A stretch of 35,892 nucleotides of DNA, taken from assembly GCA_002733545.1 (NCBI GenBank), contig NVVX01000001.1, positions 1,074 through 36,965 on the forward strand, in the 5' to 3' direction. A program made the position numbers and the translations under genes. Origin of the DNA: Alkaliphilus sp. GTDB lineage: Bacteria > Bacillota > Clostridia > Peptostreptococcales > NVVX01. Under the pieces are notes generated by a model that saw only the letters and a program-made list of their open reading frames with translations, had not been told where the DNA came from and ran no database searches. Positions 18,128-27,617 of this stretch are shown here, in pieces. Every line of letters begins with the position of its first letter. Position 1 is the first letter of the stretch.

Positions 18128-19093
18128 TTGGTAAGCACTGTTGAGAAAACAATAAATATATATAATGCGGAAATTATTAGAGAATTATTTGGTGAGTATG
18201 ACAAGAAAATTAAGCTGATTCAGCAATTGTTGAATGTAGATATTTCTTTGCGACAAAAGGGAATTATTATAGTAGGAGAAGAGAAACAGGTAAGACTATG
18301 CGATAAACTAATTTTAAAATTAGTGAAAATAATTAAAAATGAAAAGAATTTATCACTTCAGCAAATTAGATATGTCATAAACTCTATTGGAAAAGAGAGT
18401 GAAAACAATTTTGAGGATCTTAAAAATGAAGTTGTATTCGTGACTGAAAAAGGAAAACCAATTAAACCGATGACTTTAGGGCAGAAAGAATATTTAGAAA
18501 CTATTAAGTCAAAAGACTTAACACTTGCTGTTGGTCCAGCTGGGACAGGAAAAACGTACCTTGCTGTAGCAATGGCCGTAAAAGCCCTTAGAAATGAAGA
18601 GGTCAGCAGAATAATATTAACAAGACCCGCCGTTGAAGCAGGAGAAAGCTTAGGGTTTTTACCGGGAGATATGAAAGAAAAAGTAGACCCATATTTAAGG
18701 CCTTTGTTTGATGCATTGTTTGATATATTGGGTGCAGATAAGTTTGAAAAATATATGGATAGAGATATAATAGAAGTAGCACCACTTGCTTTTATGAGAG
18801 GCAGAACTCTAAATTATGCTTTTATTATTTTAGATGAAGCACAAAACACTACAAAAGAGCAGATGAAAATGTTTTTAACAAGATTAGGTGTTGGCTCTAA
18901 AATTGTTGTAACAGGCGATATAACACAAATAGATTTGCCTAAAGCCAAGAATTGTGGACTTGTCCATGCAACAAAAGTGTTGAAGGATATGGAAGAAGTA
19001 GGCATTCAACTTCTAACAAAAAAGGATGTTGTTAGACATACATTAGTTCGTAAAATTATCGCGGCATATGAGAAAAACGAAAGTGATAACTAA
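18128..19093 (+). CDS. phoH: PhoH family protein (PhoH-like ATPase)
   Basis: PMTLGQKEYLETIKSKDLTLAVGPAGTGKTYLAVAMAVKAL, RPAVEAGESLGFLPGDMKEKVDPYLRPLFDAL, IILDEAQNTTKEQMKMFLTRLG. Confidence 0.94.
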   Translation: MVSTVEKTINIYNAEIIRELFGEYDKKIKLIQQLLNVDISLRQKGIIIVGEEKQVRLCDKLILKLVKIIKNEKNLSLQQIRYVINSIGKESENNFEDLKNEVVFVTEKGKPIKPMTLGQKEYLETIKSKDLTLAVGPAGTGKTYLAVAMAVKALRNEEVSRIILTRPAVEAGESLGFLPGDMKEKVDPYLRPLFDALFDILGADKFEKYMDRDIIEVAPLAFMRGRTLNYAFIILDEAQNTTKEQMKMFLTRLGVGSKIVVTGDITQIDLPKAKNCGLVHATKVLKDMEEVGIQLLTKKDVVRHTLVRKIIAAYEKNESDN

Positions 19094-19158
19094 ACAGTAG
19101 ATATTTAGAGAACTACTGAATACCTTTCGCTAGATTAGAAAGATTTCGGAGGATGAAA

Positions 19159-21270
19159 ATGAAAAAAACTAGAGTTTTATTAAAGTGGATACTAAGTACT
19201 AGGGGTGTGAGAATGCTAACTAGTAAGAAATCAATACATGCATTATTAGCTTTATTGTTTTTTATAAGCGTAGTTTCATTTTTAGTTTTGGCATTGATGC
19301 CTGAAAAGCATAATCTTGCAGTTGGAACCTTGTCACCTGTAGATATACATGCTACTAGGGATATTATTAATATAAGAGAAACAGATCAATTAAGACAAAG
19401 AGCAGCAGGCGACGCTGAATCTGTCTTTAGAATTGATCCAATGGTTCTAACAGCTGTTAATAAAGATATCGAAAACTTTTTCGAATTCTTATATAGTGTC
19501 ATAGAAGATGATGGACTAGACCTGCCTGCAAAAAAAGAAATAGTCCTGTTAAACAAGCTTAACATACCTTCTCACATTTTATCGTTAGCAGTAGCATCAC
19601 CAATAGACGAGTTGGAGTATCTCGAGAGCTTCACACATGAAACAGTATCATTGTTTTTGCTAAAAGGATTGAAAATTCAAGATTTGCAATTAGAAAAAAA
19701 CAACATAAGAGAACATATAACAGAATTTGATGGTTTTAATGATATGTATAAAGAATTAGCGATTTCAATTATTAATGCAACAATCAGACCAAATAGCTTC
19801 TTAGATATTGTAGCAACTGAACAGAAAAAAATTGAAGCTAAGAATGAAATTGAAGATATTATAATTAGAGAAGGAGATATAGTTGTAGGCGAAGGCGAAA
19901 TAATTTTAAGTAACAATCTAGTTATTCTAAGCGAATTAGGGTTGTTAGAAGGAGACAAAACAGCTGATATTATGTTGTTCATTGGTGTAGCGCTTATTAT
20001 ATTAGTAATGCAAATCTTGCTAATTACATACATGAAAATATTTAGCGAGACCATATTAAGTAAAAGTGGACAACTACTATTACTAATAATTATTTTTTTT
20101 ATAACTTTGATTATGGCAAGGGCTACTTCGGGAATTTCTATTTATTTAATGCCTACTGCGGCTTCAGTTATGCTGATTGCTCTATTGATTAATGCGCGAT
20201 TAGCTTTACTGATCAACCTGTGCGTTACAATATTAATTGCAATGTTTACTGATATCAATCTTTCTGTCATTTTTATGACGTTACTTGGAGGAACAGCGGG
20301 AGTATTTAGTATTAACAATGCTAATCAAAGAGGGAAAATATTTATTGCAGGACTTGTTGTTGGTTTAGTTCAAAGCCTTGCTATTATTGGGTTTGGACTA
20401 GTTAACATGACAGATTTATACGACTTATTGACGTTCGCGTTTTTAGCTTTATTAAATGGCGTATTTTGTTCAGTACTAACAGTTGGTTCGCTGCCTTTAT
20501 GGGAAAGTATTTTTGGAATTCTTACAAAAATAAAACTATTAGAACTCTCAAGTCAAAATCACCCGCTACTAAAAAAACTCATGATCGAAGCACCAGGAAC
20601 GTATCACCATAGTATTATTGTAGGAAATTTGAGTGAAGCAGCAGCTAATGCTGTTGGTGCGAATGCATTACTAGCAAGGGTAGGTTCTTTTTATCATGAC
20701 ATTGGGAAAACAAGTAGACCATACTTCTTTAAAGAAAATCAGTTGACTACAGAGAATCCACATGATAAAATCACTCCATCTCTAAGTACATTAATAATAA
20801 CTGGACATGTTAAAGATGGGATGGAAATGGCAAAAAAGCATAAACTACCTGTTGAAATTCAAGATTTTATTATTCAGCACCATGGTACAAGTTTAGTGGC
20901 ATACTTTTATCACAAAGCTAAGGAATTGGCAGATGGAGAAGATGTTGATGAGCAAAGCTATAGATACAATGGTATCAAACCGCAAACGAAAGAAACCGCA
21001 ATTGTAATGTTTGCAGATTCTGTTGAAGCAGCTATAAGGAGCCTATCTTCTCCTACAGAGGAAAAAATAAAAGCATTTATAACAAAGATAATTAAAGATA
21101 AATTAGATGATGGACAGATGGATGAATGTGATCTTACTTTGAAAGAGCTAGAAATAATTAAACAAACATTTGTAAAAACTATAATGGGAACTTTCCATGA
21201 AAGAATTGAGTACCCTGACAACAAGAAAATAGAAGCGAAGGGAAGAAAAACAGTTGAGCTTAGTAATTGA
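19159..21270 (+). CDS. 7TM receptor / HDIG-domain protein (YqfF/PgpH family, predicted c-di-AMP phosphodiesterase)
   Basis: N-terminal extracellular region, 7TM region, HD domain APGTYHHSIIVGNLSEAAANAVGANALLARVGSFYHDIGK; phoH-HDIG-ybeY synteny. ATG 19159 has better RBS spacing than 19153. Confidence 0.9.
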   Translation: MKKTRVLLKWILSTRGVRMLTSKKSIHALLALLFFISVVSFLVLALMPEKHNLAVGTLSPVDIHATRDIINIRETDQLRQRAAGDAESVFRIDPMVLTAVNKDIENFFEFLYSVIEDDGLDLPAKKEIVLLNKLNIPSHILSLAVASPIDELEYLESFTHETVSLFLLKGLKIQDLQLEKNNIREHITEFDGFNDMYKELAISIINATIRPNSFLDIVATEQKKIEAKNEIEDIIIREGDIVVGEGEIILSNNLVILSELGLLEGDKTADIMLFIGVALIILVMQILLITYMKIFSETILSKSGQLLLLIIIFFITLIMARATSGISIYLMPTAASVMLIALLINARLALLINLCVTILIAMFTDINLSVIFMTLLGGTAGVFSINNANQRGKIFIAGLVVGLVQSLAIIGFGLVNMTDLYDLLTFAFLALLNGVFCSVLTVGSLPLWESIFGILTKIKLLELSSQNHPLLKKLMIEAPGTYHHSIIVGNLSEAAANAVGANALLARVGSFYHDIGKTSRPYFFKENQLTTENPHDKITPSLSTLIITGHVKDGMEMAKKHKLPVEIQDFIIQHHGTSLVAYFYHKAKELADGEDVDEQSYRYNGIKPQTKETAIVMFADSVEAAIRSLSSPTEEKIKAFITKIIKDKLDDGQMDECDLTLKELEIIKQTFVKTIMGTFHERIEYPDNKKIEAKGRKTVELSN

Positions 21271-21766
21271 CAATAGACAAAATATTTTAAACATTGAAGA
21301 AGAGTTAGTTAAGATTTTAGAGCGCGTAGTGATTGAATGCTTAAATCGTGAAAAATTGAGCACTAAATATGAAGTTAGTTTATCATTTGTTAACAATGTT
21401 GAAATGAGTAAGTTAAACTATATGTATAGAAATAAGAAAGGAACGACAGACGTATTGTCATTCCCAATGCTTGAGAGTGAAAGCTTTGGTTGCAAAGCTG
21501 ATAATCAATATTGTATTTCTGATGATGAAAAATATAACTTCGCAGAAAAACTGCTAGGAGATATAGTTATATCAATTGAAAAAGCAAGAGAACAAGCAAC
21601 TCAATATGGGCACAGTATACAAAGAGAAATCGCATTTTTGACAGTCCATAGTATGTTTCATCTTATGGGTTACGATCACGAAGGCGAGAGTGAGAGAAAA
21701 GAAATGAGAGAAAAAGAAGAAGATTTGTTGTGTTCCTTAGGCTTAAAAAGACAAGGTATGGAGTGA
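21254..21766 (+). CDS. ybeY: Endoribonuclease YbeY (rRNA maturation)
   Basis: LNYMYRNKKGTTDVLSFP, LGDIVIS, and metal motif HSMFHLMGYDH. Confidence 0.92.
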   Translation: MSLVIDNRQNILNIEEELVKILERVVIECLNREKLSTKYEVSLSFVNNVEMSKLNYMYRNKKGTTDVLSFPMLESESFGCKADNQYCISDDEKYNFAEKLLGDIVISIEKAREQATQYGHSIQREIAFLTVHSMFHLMGYDHEGESERKEMREKEEDLLCSLGLKRQGME

Positions 21767-21770
21767 AATT

Positions 21771-22469
21771 ATGCGAATTAGAAAAATGATTGATAGCTTT
21801 AACTATGCAGTAGAAGGGATAATTTACTCTGTTAAATCGCAAAAGAATATGAGAATCCATTATGGAATAGCCACTTTAGTGCTGTTTATGGCGCTTTTTT
21901 TCGACTTAACCAAGTACGAAGTAATGATATTGTTTTTAACAGTATCATTGGTAATTATTACAGAGATGCTTAATACTGCAATTGAAAAAACTATAGACTT
22001 AATAACAAGCGAATACCATGAACTAGCTAAAATTGCAAAAAATGTTGCCGCTGGAGCTGTGTTAATTTCTTCTCTTAATGCAATTATTGTATCTTATTTT
22101 TTGTTTTTTAGAAAAATAAATCCATACTCATTGAGAGTTCTTGAGCATGTAGAACAAGTTCCAGCGCATATCTCATTTATAGCATTAATAATTGTAATAA
22201 TTATTACAATTATAGGCAAAGCTTATTTTGCAAAGGGGACTCCTTTTCGGGGGGGAATGCCAAGTGGACATGCTGCAGTATCCTTTTCCTTAGTAACTTC
22301 AATAGCATTTATTTCTAGAGATGCTTTTGTGACTACAATGGCAGTTTTAATGGCCTTGCTTGTTTCGCAAAGTAGAATTGAAAGCAAAATTCATAGTTTG
22401 TTCGAAATAATAGTAGGTGCTACTGTAGGGGTATTGATAACAATTATTTTATTTAGGCTATTTACTTAA
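21771..22469 (+). CDS. Fused diacylglycerol/undecaprenol kinase (DgkA) - PAP2 phosphatase-like protein
   Basis: DgkA-like N-terminus (SFNYAVEGIIYSVKSQKNMRIHYGIA, VIITEMLNTAIEKTIDLI) fused to PAP2 motifs (GMPSGHAAVSF, SRIESKIHSLFEIIVGA). Confidence 0.88.
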   Translation: MRIRKMIDSFNYAVEGIIYSVKSQKNMRIHYGIATLVLFMALFFDLTKYEVMILFLTVSLVIITEMLNTAIEKTIDLITSEYHELAKIAKNVAAGAVLISSLNAIIVSYFLFFRKINPYSLRVLEHVEQVPAHISFIALIIVIIITIIGKAYFAKGTPFRGGMPSGHAAVSFSLVTSIAFISRDAFVTTMAVLMALLVSQSRIESKIHSLFEIIVGATVGVLITIILFRLFT

Positions 22470-22572
22470 CGGATTCTTATGAAAAAGAAGGCTTGAATTA
22501 TTATTTCTAGGAAAAACTAATGCAAATATTTGTTTTAGTAGCAGTTAACTTAAAATTAGGATGTGACGATTT

Positions 22573-23169
22573 ATGTGGAAAGATATAAGAACTACACTTT
22601 TGACTGGCTTAGTAGTGTTACTACCTACAGCTTTGACTTTAATCCTAATATTTTGGATGCTAAATAGAGTGGATGCAATTTTTAGAAAACCTCTAGAAAC
22701 TTTAATTGGATTCCAAATATATGGCTTAGGCGTATTTATTACTTTGTGTCTAATCTATGGTGCGGGCATAGCAGCAAGACGCTTTACTTGGAAAAATACA
22801 AAATCCATACCAGAACTTGTATTTGGAAGAATTCCTTTAGTTAGAACTATTTATTACTCTATCAAACAGTTAACAGAAACAATATATGGAAGCAAGAAAA
22901 CTAGCTTTAGAGAGGCAGTTCTAGTTGAATATCCATCAAAAGGGATTTATATGATTGCTTTTATAACTTCTGTAGGGTTAGCAGAAGTTAAAGAAATAAT
23001 AGGTGATGAAGTTGTTAGTCTGTTTATACCAACTACACCAAACCCTACATCAGGTTTATATATTATGCTACCGAGAAGAGAAGTAACACCTTTAAAAATA
23101 TCTGTTGAAGATGCGATAAAGCTAGTTATTTCAGGTGGGATTGTAAAACCATTAGAAGACAGAAAATAG
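22573..23169 (+). CDS. DUF502 family membrane protein
   Basis: TTLLTGLVVLLPTALTLILIFWMLNRVD, GRIPLVRTIYYSIKQL, FIPTTPNPTSGLYIMLPR. Confidence 0.88.
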   Translation: MWKDIRTTLLTGLVVLLPTALTLILIFWMLNRVDAIFRKPLETLIGFQIYGLGVFITLCLIYGAGIAARRFTWKNTKSIPELVFGRIPLVRTIYYSIKQLTETIYGSKKTSFREAVLVEYPSKGIYMIAFITSVGLAEVKEIIGDEVVSLFIPTTPNPTSGLYIMLPRREVTPLKISVEDAIKLVISGGIVKPLEDRK

Positions 23170-23309
23170 AGTTGGAAAGTGAAAAGTGAAAAGTTTGATA
23201 GAAAAAGAGAAAAAATCTGTAGGGACTCCCTTCGTGGGTATCCGAACTAAAATCCAAAAATATTAAAATTGGAAATAAGAAAGAAAGTATAGAAAGGAAG
23301 AGCTAATAA

Positions 23310-24443
23310 GTGGGACACATAAAAAAAGTTTTGTTAATACTGCTTATTTTTACACTTTTGCATGGTATTATAGGATGTAAACAAGAAAACAATTCTATAG
23401 AAAATACAGAAAATCTAAGTTCAACAAGTAAAGAAAAAGAAATACAGATTGTTTATGATAATGAAGGGGAAGAGGCGGCAAATGAAATAAATGAACAAAA
23501 AGAGGAGAAGCCAGGTGGAAAAGGAGTTAATTCTTTAACTGGATTATGGATAGATGAAAGTATTGTCTCTAGAAGACCAGTGGCAGTTGTTATAAACAAC
23601 ATTAGAAAAGCACTACCACAGAGTGGAATATCTCAAGCTGGCGTTATTTATGAGACTTTAGCTGAAGGAGAAATAACTAGACTAATTGCATTATTTAAGG
23701 ATTTTAATGCAAAAAAAATAGGACCACTTCGCAGTGCGAGACACTATTTTATAGATTTTGCACTTAATCACGATGCAGTGTTTGTGCATCATGGAGTCAG
23801 TCCATTAGCGGCAACGGCTATAAAAAATCTTAAACCAGCTAACTTGGACTCTCTATCTCATTTAGAGAAAACTTTATCATGGAGAGATTCAACTAGAAGA
23901 AAACAAAGAGGAATGTTTGAGCATAGTCTATATACTAATACCGAGAAAATATTAAAAACATGGAATACTGTTGGCTATCGAATGAATTTGAAAGAAAGTT
24001 ATTTACCAATGTTTGTGTTTAGTGAAAAAGATTGGACGCCTATTGGAAGTGAAGCAAAAAAAGTAACAATCCACTTTTCAAAAGTGTATGTACCAGAATT
24101 TTACTTTGATAATGAAACGGGATTGTATTTAAGAAATCAATTCGGCAAACCACATATAGATGAATATAATGGTGAGCAACTATCAGTTAAAAATATTTTT
24201 ATTTTATTCACAGATATATGGACAATAAAAGGTGATGATGCTTTTAGAAGAGACATGAACTTGATAACTAGTGGAACAGGAAAGTATATAACAAATGGTA
24301 GGGCGATTCCAATAACATGGAGCCGAAAATCGAATTATTCACCATATATATTTAAAGATATAGACGGCAATATTCTTGAAATTAATAAAGGTAAAACGTG
24401 GATTTGTATTTTCCCTAAAAATAACAAAATAGAAATCCGATAG
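23310..24443 (+). CDS. DUF3048 family lipoprotein
   Basis: Lipobox-like IIGC; RPVAVVINNIRKALPQSGISQAGVIYETLAEGEITRLIALFKDF and IGPLRSARHYFIDFA are typical of DUF3048. Confidence 0.88.
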   Translation: MGHIKKVLLILLIFTLLHGIIGCKQENNSIENTENLSSTSKEKEIQIVYDNEGEEAANEINEQKEEKPGGKGVNSLTGLWIDESIVSRRPVAVVINNIRKALPQSGISQAGVIYETLAEGEITRLIALFKDFNAKKIGPLRSARHYFIDFALNHDAVFVHHGVSPLAATAIKNLKPANLDSLSHLEKTLSWRDSTRRKQRGMFEHSLYTNTEKILKTWNTVGYRMNLKESYLPMFVFSEKDWTPIGSEAKKVTIHFSKVYVPEFYFDNETGLYLRNQFGKPHIDEYNGEQLSVKNIFILFTDIWTIKGDDAFRRDMNLITSGTGKYITNGRAIPITWSRKSNYSPYIFKDIDGNILEINKGKTWICIFPKNNKIEIR

Positions 24444-24470
24444 AGTAAATAATTTCTTGGAGGCAAAATA

Positions 24471-24896
24471 ATGAGTAAAAAAATTGATAGTAAAGAATTA
24501 ATAAACAAGGCTATAGAAGCTAGAAAAAATGCGTACGTGCCATACTCTAACTTTCCTGTAGGAGCAGCTGTATTAATGGATTCAGGAAAAATATATACAG
24601 GTTGCAATGTAGAGGCAGCTTCTTATGGAGCAACTAACTGTGCAGAGAGAACAGCAATATTTAAAGCTGTTTCAGAAGGAGAGAGAAAAATAGAGGCAAT
24701 AGCAATCGTAGGAGACTTAAATGCCATTACTTATCCTTGTGGTATTTGCAGGCAAGTTTTTATTGAGTTTGCTAAGGAGATGAAAATTATAGTTGCTACA
24801 TCAGAAAACAAATACAAAGAATATTCACTGGGTGAAATAATGCCATTTTCCTTTACCCCAGATGACTTAAATAATATCAATAATGGAGGTAAGTAA
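24471..24896 (+). CDS. cdd: Cytidine deaminase
   Basis: YVPYSNFPVGAAVL, GCNVEAASYGATNCAERTAIFKAVSEG, PCGICRQVFIEF. Confidence 0.95.
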   Translation: MSKKIDSKELINKAIEARKNAYVPYSNFPVGAAVLMDSGKIYTGCNVEAASYGATNCAERTAIFKAVSEGERKIEAIAIVGDLNAITYPCGICRQVFIEFAKEMKIIVATSENKYKEYSLGEIMPFSFTPDDLNNINNGGK

Positions 24897-24897
24897 A

Positions 24898-25785
24898 ATG
24901 GAGTTTAAATCAGGATTTGTTTCAATTATAGGAAGACCTAATGTTGGAAAATCAACACTGATGAATAAGTTGATTGGTGAGAAAATAGCAATTGTTTCTG
25001 ATAAACCACAAACTACTAGAAACAGAATACAGTGCATATATACAGATAATAAATCACAAATAATTTTTTTAGATACACCTGGAATACATAAACCCAACCA
25101 TAAACTTGGTGATTTTATGGTTAAGACAGCGACTAAAACTTTAAAAGAAGTTGACGTCATACTATTTGTAGTTGATGATAGCACTAAAATTGGACCGGGA
25201 GATAGATTTATTATGCAACAATTAGAACAGATAAAGACTCCAATTATTTTAGTAATGAACAAAATCGACTTAATGGCTCAAGAAAGATTTAATATACTGT
25301 ATCAAGAATATTTAGCTTCTGGCATTTTCACAGATATTGTTGGTATATCAGCGAAAGATGGATTAAACCTGACCTCCCTTGTAGACAAAATATTAGCGCA
25401 TTTTGAAGAAGGACCAAAATACTTTCCAGAAGACATGATAACTGATCAACCTGAAAGAGTAATAGTAAGTGAAATTATAAGAGAAAAAGTACTTAACTAT
25501 ATAGAACAAGAAATTCCACATGGAGTAGCGGTTGAAGTAACTCTTATGAAAAAAAGAAAAGACAAAGAAATTATCGATATACACGCAACAATTTATTGCG
25601 AGAAAAAATCACATAAAGGTATAATAATTGGAAAAGAAGGAAGAAAACTTAAAGGGATAGGTAAAAGTGCAAGAATTGATATTGAAAGTTTGCTAGGATC
25701 AAAAATATACCTAGAGCTATGGGTTAAAATCAAAGAAAACTGGAGAAATAATGCTGTGAATTTAAGGGATCTTGGATATAAATAG
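24898..25785 (+). CDS. era: GTPase Era
   Basis: GFVSIIGRPNVGKSTLMNKLIGEKIAIVSDKPQTTRNRIQCIYT, DTPGIHKP, KH domain IIIGKEGRKLKGIGKSARIDIE. ATG 24898 with ggaggt RBS preferred over 24883. Confidence 0.96.
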   Translation: MEFKSGFVSIIGRPNVGKSTLMNKLIGEKIAIVSDKPQTTRNRIQCIYTDNKSQIIFLDTPGIHKPNHKLGDFMVKTATKTLKEVDVILFVVDDSTKIGPGDRFIMQQLEQIKTPIILVMNKIDLMAQERFNILYQEYLASGIFTDIVGISAKDGLNLTSLVDKILAHFEEGPKYFPEDMITDQPERVIVSEIIREKVLNYIEQEIPHGVAVEVTLMKKRKDKEIIDIHATIYCEKKSHKGIIIGKEGRKLKGIGKSARIDIESLLGSKIYLELWVKIKENWRNNAVNLRDLGYK

Positions 25786-25808
25786 CAAAGACGAAGAACA
25801 AGAGGTAT

Positions 25809-25920
25809 GTTGCGGGGACGGTTGCGGGGACGTTTCGTTTGACACGATGTTGCGGGGACGTTTCGTTTGACAGGTTTGGCAGGTAGCAGCTACCCCTGTC
25901 AAACGAAACGTCCCCACGAC
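25809..25920. repeat. GC-rich REP-like palindromic repeat cluster between era and recO
   Basis: Truncated unit gttgcggggacg (25809-25820), direct copies gttgcggggacgtttcgtttgaca[c/g] at 25821-25845 and 25849-25873, and an inverted copy cctgtcaaacgaaacgtccccacgac at 25895-25920 (24/26 complementarity to 25849-25874). Confidence 0.85.
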
Positions 25921-26017
25921 ACCCCGACACCTTGTGTGAATCACTTTGTTTGTTTATCCAGTGGGAACCTGCAGAACTGGTGCAAATAAAAAAACGTGAC
26001 AATACGGAGAAAAAAAT

Positions 26018-26764
26018 ATGCTGATCAAAACAGAAGGATTTGTAATAAAAAATATAAAATATTCGGAGCATGACAGCATTGTAACTATATTTACACGTGA
26101 GCTTGGCAAAGTAACTGCTATAGCAAAAGGTGTAAGAAGGCCTAAGAGTAAAATGAGAGCTGGAATTCAACCCTTTAGCTATAGTGAATTTGTACTATAT
26201 AAAGGTAGGAATCTATACACAGTTAATCAGTGCGACTCAATAGAAATATTTTACTCGCTACGAGAAGACTTATTTAAATTATCATATGCTTCATATTTAT
26301 TAGAATTAATAGGAGCAGTTATTATAGAAGAACAAACTAATAATAGATTGTTTAACCTACTAGGAAAGGCTCTGTACATGTTAAAGAAAAAAGATATTGA
26401 GATAAATACCATAGTAAGAACTTTTGAGCTGCAGTTTTTAGAATTTTCTGGTCTAAGTCCAAATATTACTTCGTGCGTAGAATGTGGAAGTGAAGAAATT
26501 ACTTCACATAGATTTAGTAATAGAGAAGGAGGACTACTTTGTGAACAATGCGTAGATAGGGATAGAGGAGCAGTTGAGGTTTCAAAACACACGATAAGAC
26601 TAGCGAACTATTTATTAAATGCAGATATAAAAAAAATAACAAAACTTAAAATAAGCGAATTTCTAAATAACGACTTAAGTAAAATAACAAGAAGATATAT
26701 TTTAGAACATACTAACGTGTACGAATTTAAGAGTTTGAAAATTCTTGAGGGACTTGCTAAGTAA
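26018..26764 (+). CDS. recO: DNA repair protein RecO
   Basis: [65 protein letters not shown]; Zn site CVECGSEE...CEQC. Confidence 0.95.
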   Translation: MLIKTEGFVIKNIKYSEHDSIVTIFTRELGKVTAIAKGVRRPKSKMRAGIQPFSYSEFVLYKGRNLYTVNQCDSIEIFYSLREDLFKLSYASYLLELIGAVIIEEQTNNRLFNLLGKALYMLKKKDIEINTIVRTFELQFLEFSGLSPNITSCVECGSEEITSHRFSNREGGLLCEQCVDRDRGAVEVSKHTIRLANYLLNADIKKITKLKISEFLNNDLSKITRRYILEHTNVYEFKSLKILEGLAK

Positions 26765-26889
26765 AGATTGGAGGCTGTTTGCCTAGTTGTGATTTTTTTA
26801 GGCGAAAGATTATTAATAGACCGGTTTTAGAGTATACTACTACGTGAAGGATGTTTTATATATATGATATTGAGAAGGAGAGAGAAAAT

Positions 26890-27339
26890 ATGGACATTAA
26901 TTTAGAAAGTATTGATATTATTAGAGAACGAGCAGGTGTATCTTATAAAAAAGCAAAAGAGGCTATTGAACAAACTAATGGTAATATTGTAGATGCTCTA
27001 ATTTTTTTAGAAGAAGTAGTAGATGAAAAGAAATGGAGCGAATCTGTTGGAGAGATAGGAAATGACATAATAGGAAAAATAAAAGAATTAGCTAAGAAGG
27101 GAAATGTTACGAGAATCATAATTAAAAAAGAAGGAGATGTGTTATTAAATATTCCTGTTACTGCAGGTGCAATTGGAATTGTACTAGCGCCTATTGCATC
27201 TATAGTAGGTGTTTCAGCAGCTATTTTGGCGAAAATGACAGTAGAGATAGTAACTAAAGATGGTGAAATTGTTAATATCAATAAATTCACTAGCGCCAAA
27301 AATGAGAATAATGGGATAAACAATGAGGAAGTAGATTAG
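26890..27339 (+). CDS. UBA-like plus DUF4342 domain protein
   Basis: UBA/EF-Ts-N-like IIRERAGVSYKKAKEAIEQTNGNIVDALIFLE followed by DUF4342-like KIKELAKKGNVTRIIIKKEGDVLLNIPVTAGAIGIVLAPIAS. ATG 26890 preferred (aaggagag upstream). Confidence 0.78.
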   Translation: MDINLESIDIIRERAGVSYKKAKEAIEQTNGNIVDALIFLEEVVDEKKWSESVGEIGNDIIGKIKELAKKGNVTRIIIKKEGDVLLNIPVTAGAIGIVLAPIASIVGVSAAILAKMTVEIVTKDGEIVNINKFTSAKNENNGINNEEVD

Positions 27340-27356
27340 AGAAGGTAAAAAATGTG

Positions 27357-27385
27357 TTGACAAACAGCTACCTCTTTGTTAAAAT
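27357..27385 (+). promoter_or_regulatory. Sigma-A promoter of the glyQS T-box transcript
   Basis: TTGACA (27357-27362), 17-nt spacer, TAAAAT (27380-27385). Confidence 0.75.
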
Positions 27386-27399
27386 TATTAATAATTATA

Positions 27400-27591
27400 T
27401 ACTTGAGCAATGAAGAAGAAAAGTAGTTAGAATATGTTGTTTTAGAGAGTCGAGTGCGGTGTAAACTTGATACAACTTACTAACGAAAGGAAATTCTGAG
27501 CTTATCCTTTGAGTGGACACAAAGTGTCAACGAGGGTGGAACCGCGGAAGATCAATCTTTCGTCCCTGTTATGTGGATGAAGGATTTTTTT
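27400..27591 (+). promoter_or_regulatory. T-box leader (tRNA-Gly-sensing riboswitch) upstream of glyQS
   Basis: Stem I features (gaagaagaaaAGTAG, AGAGAG, ggtg), T-box sequence gAGGGTGGAACCGCGG (27532-27547), antiterminator pairings aggg/ccct and aaga/tctt, and an alternative terminator. Confidence 0.9.
27556..27591 (+). terminator. T-box-regulated intrinsic terminator
   Basis: tctttcgtcc (27556-27565) pairs with ggatgaagga (27575-27584), 10 bp with two G-U pairs, then T7 (27585-27591). Mutually exclusive with the antiterminator. Confidence 0.85.
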
Positions 27592-27617
27592 GTTATTTAT
27601 AATTGGAGGAGATAATT

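Noticed and set aside
25730-26170. 146-aa and 60-aa minus-strand ORFs between era and recO
   Set aside because: They are translations through the REP-like repeat (SNETSPQ.., QTKRPRN..) and overlap the ends of era and recO; no coding support.
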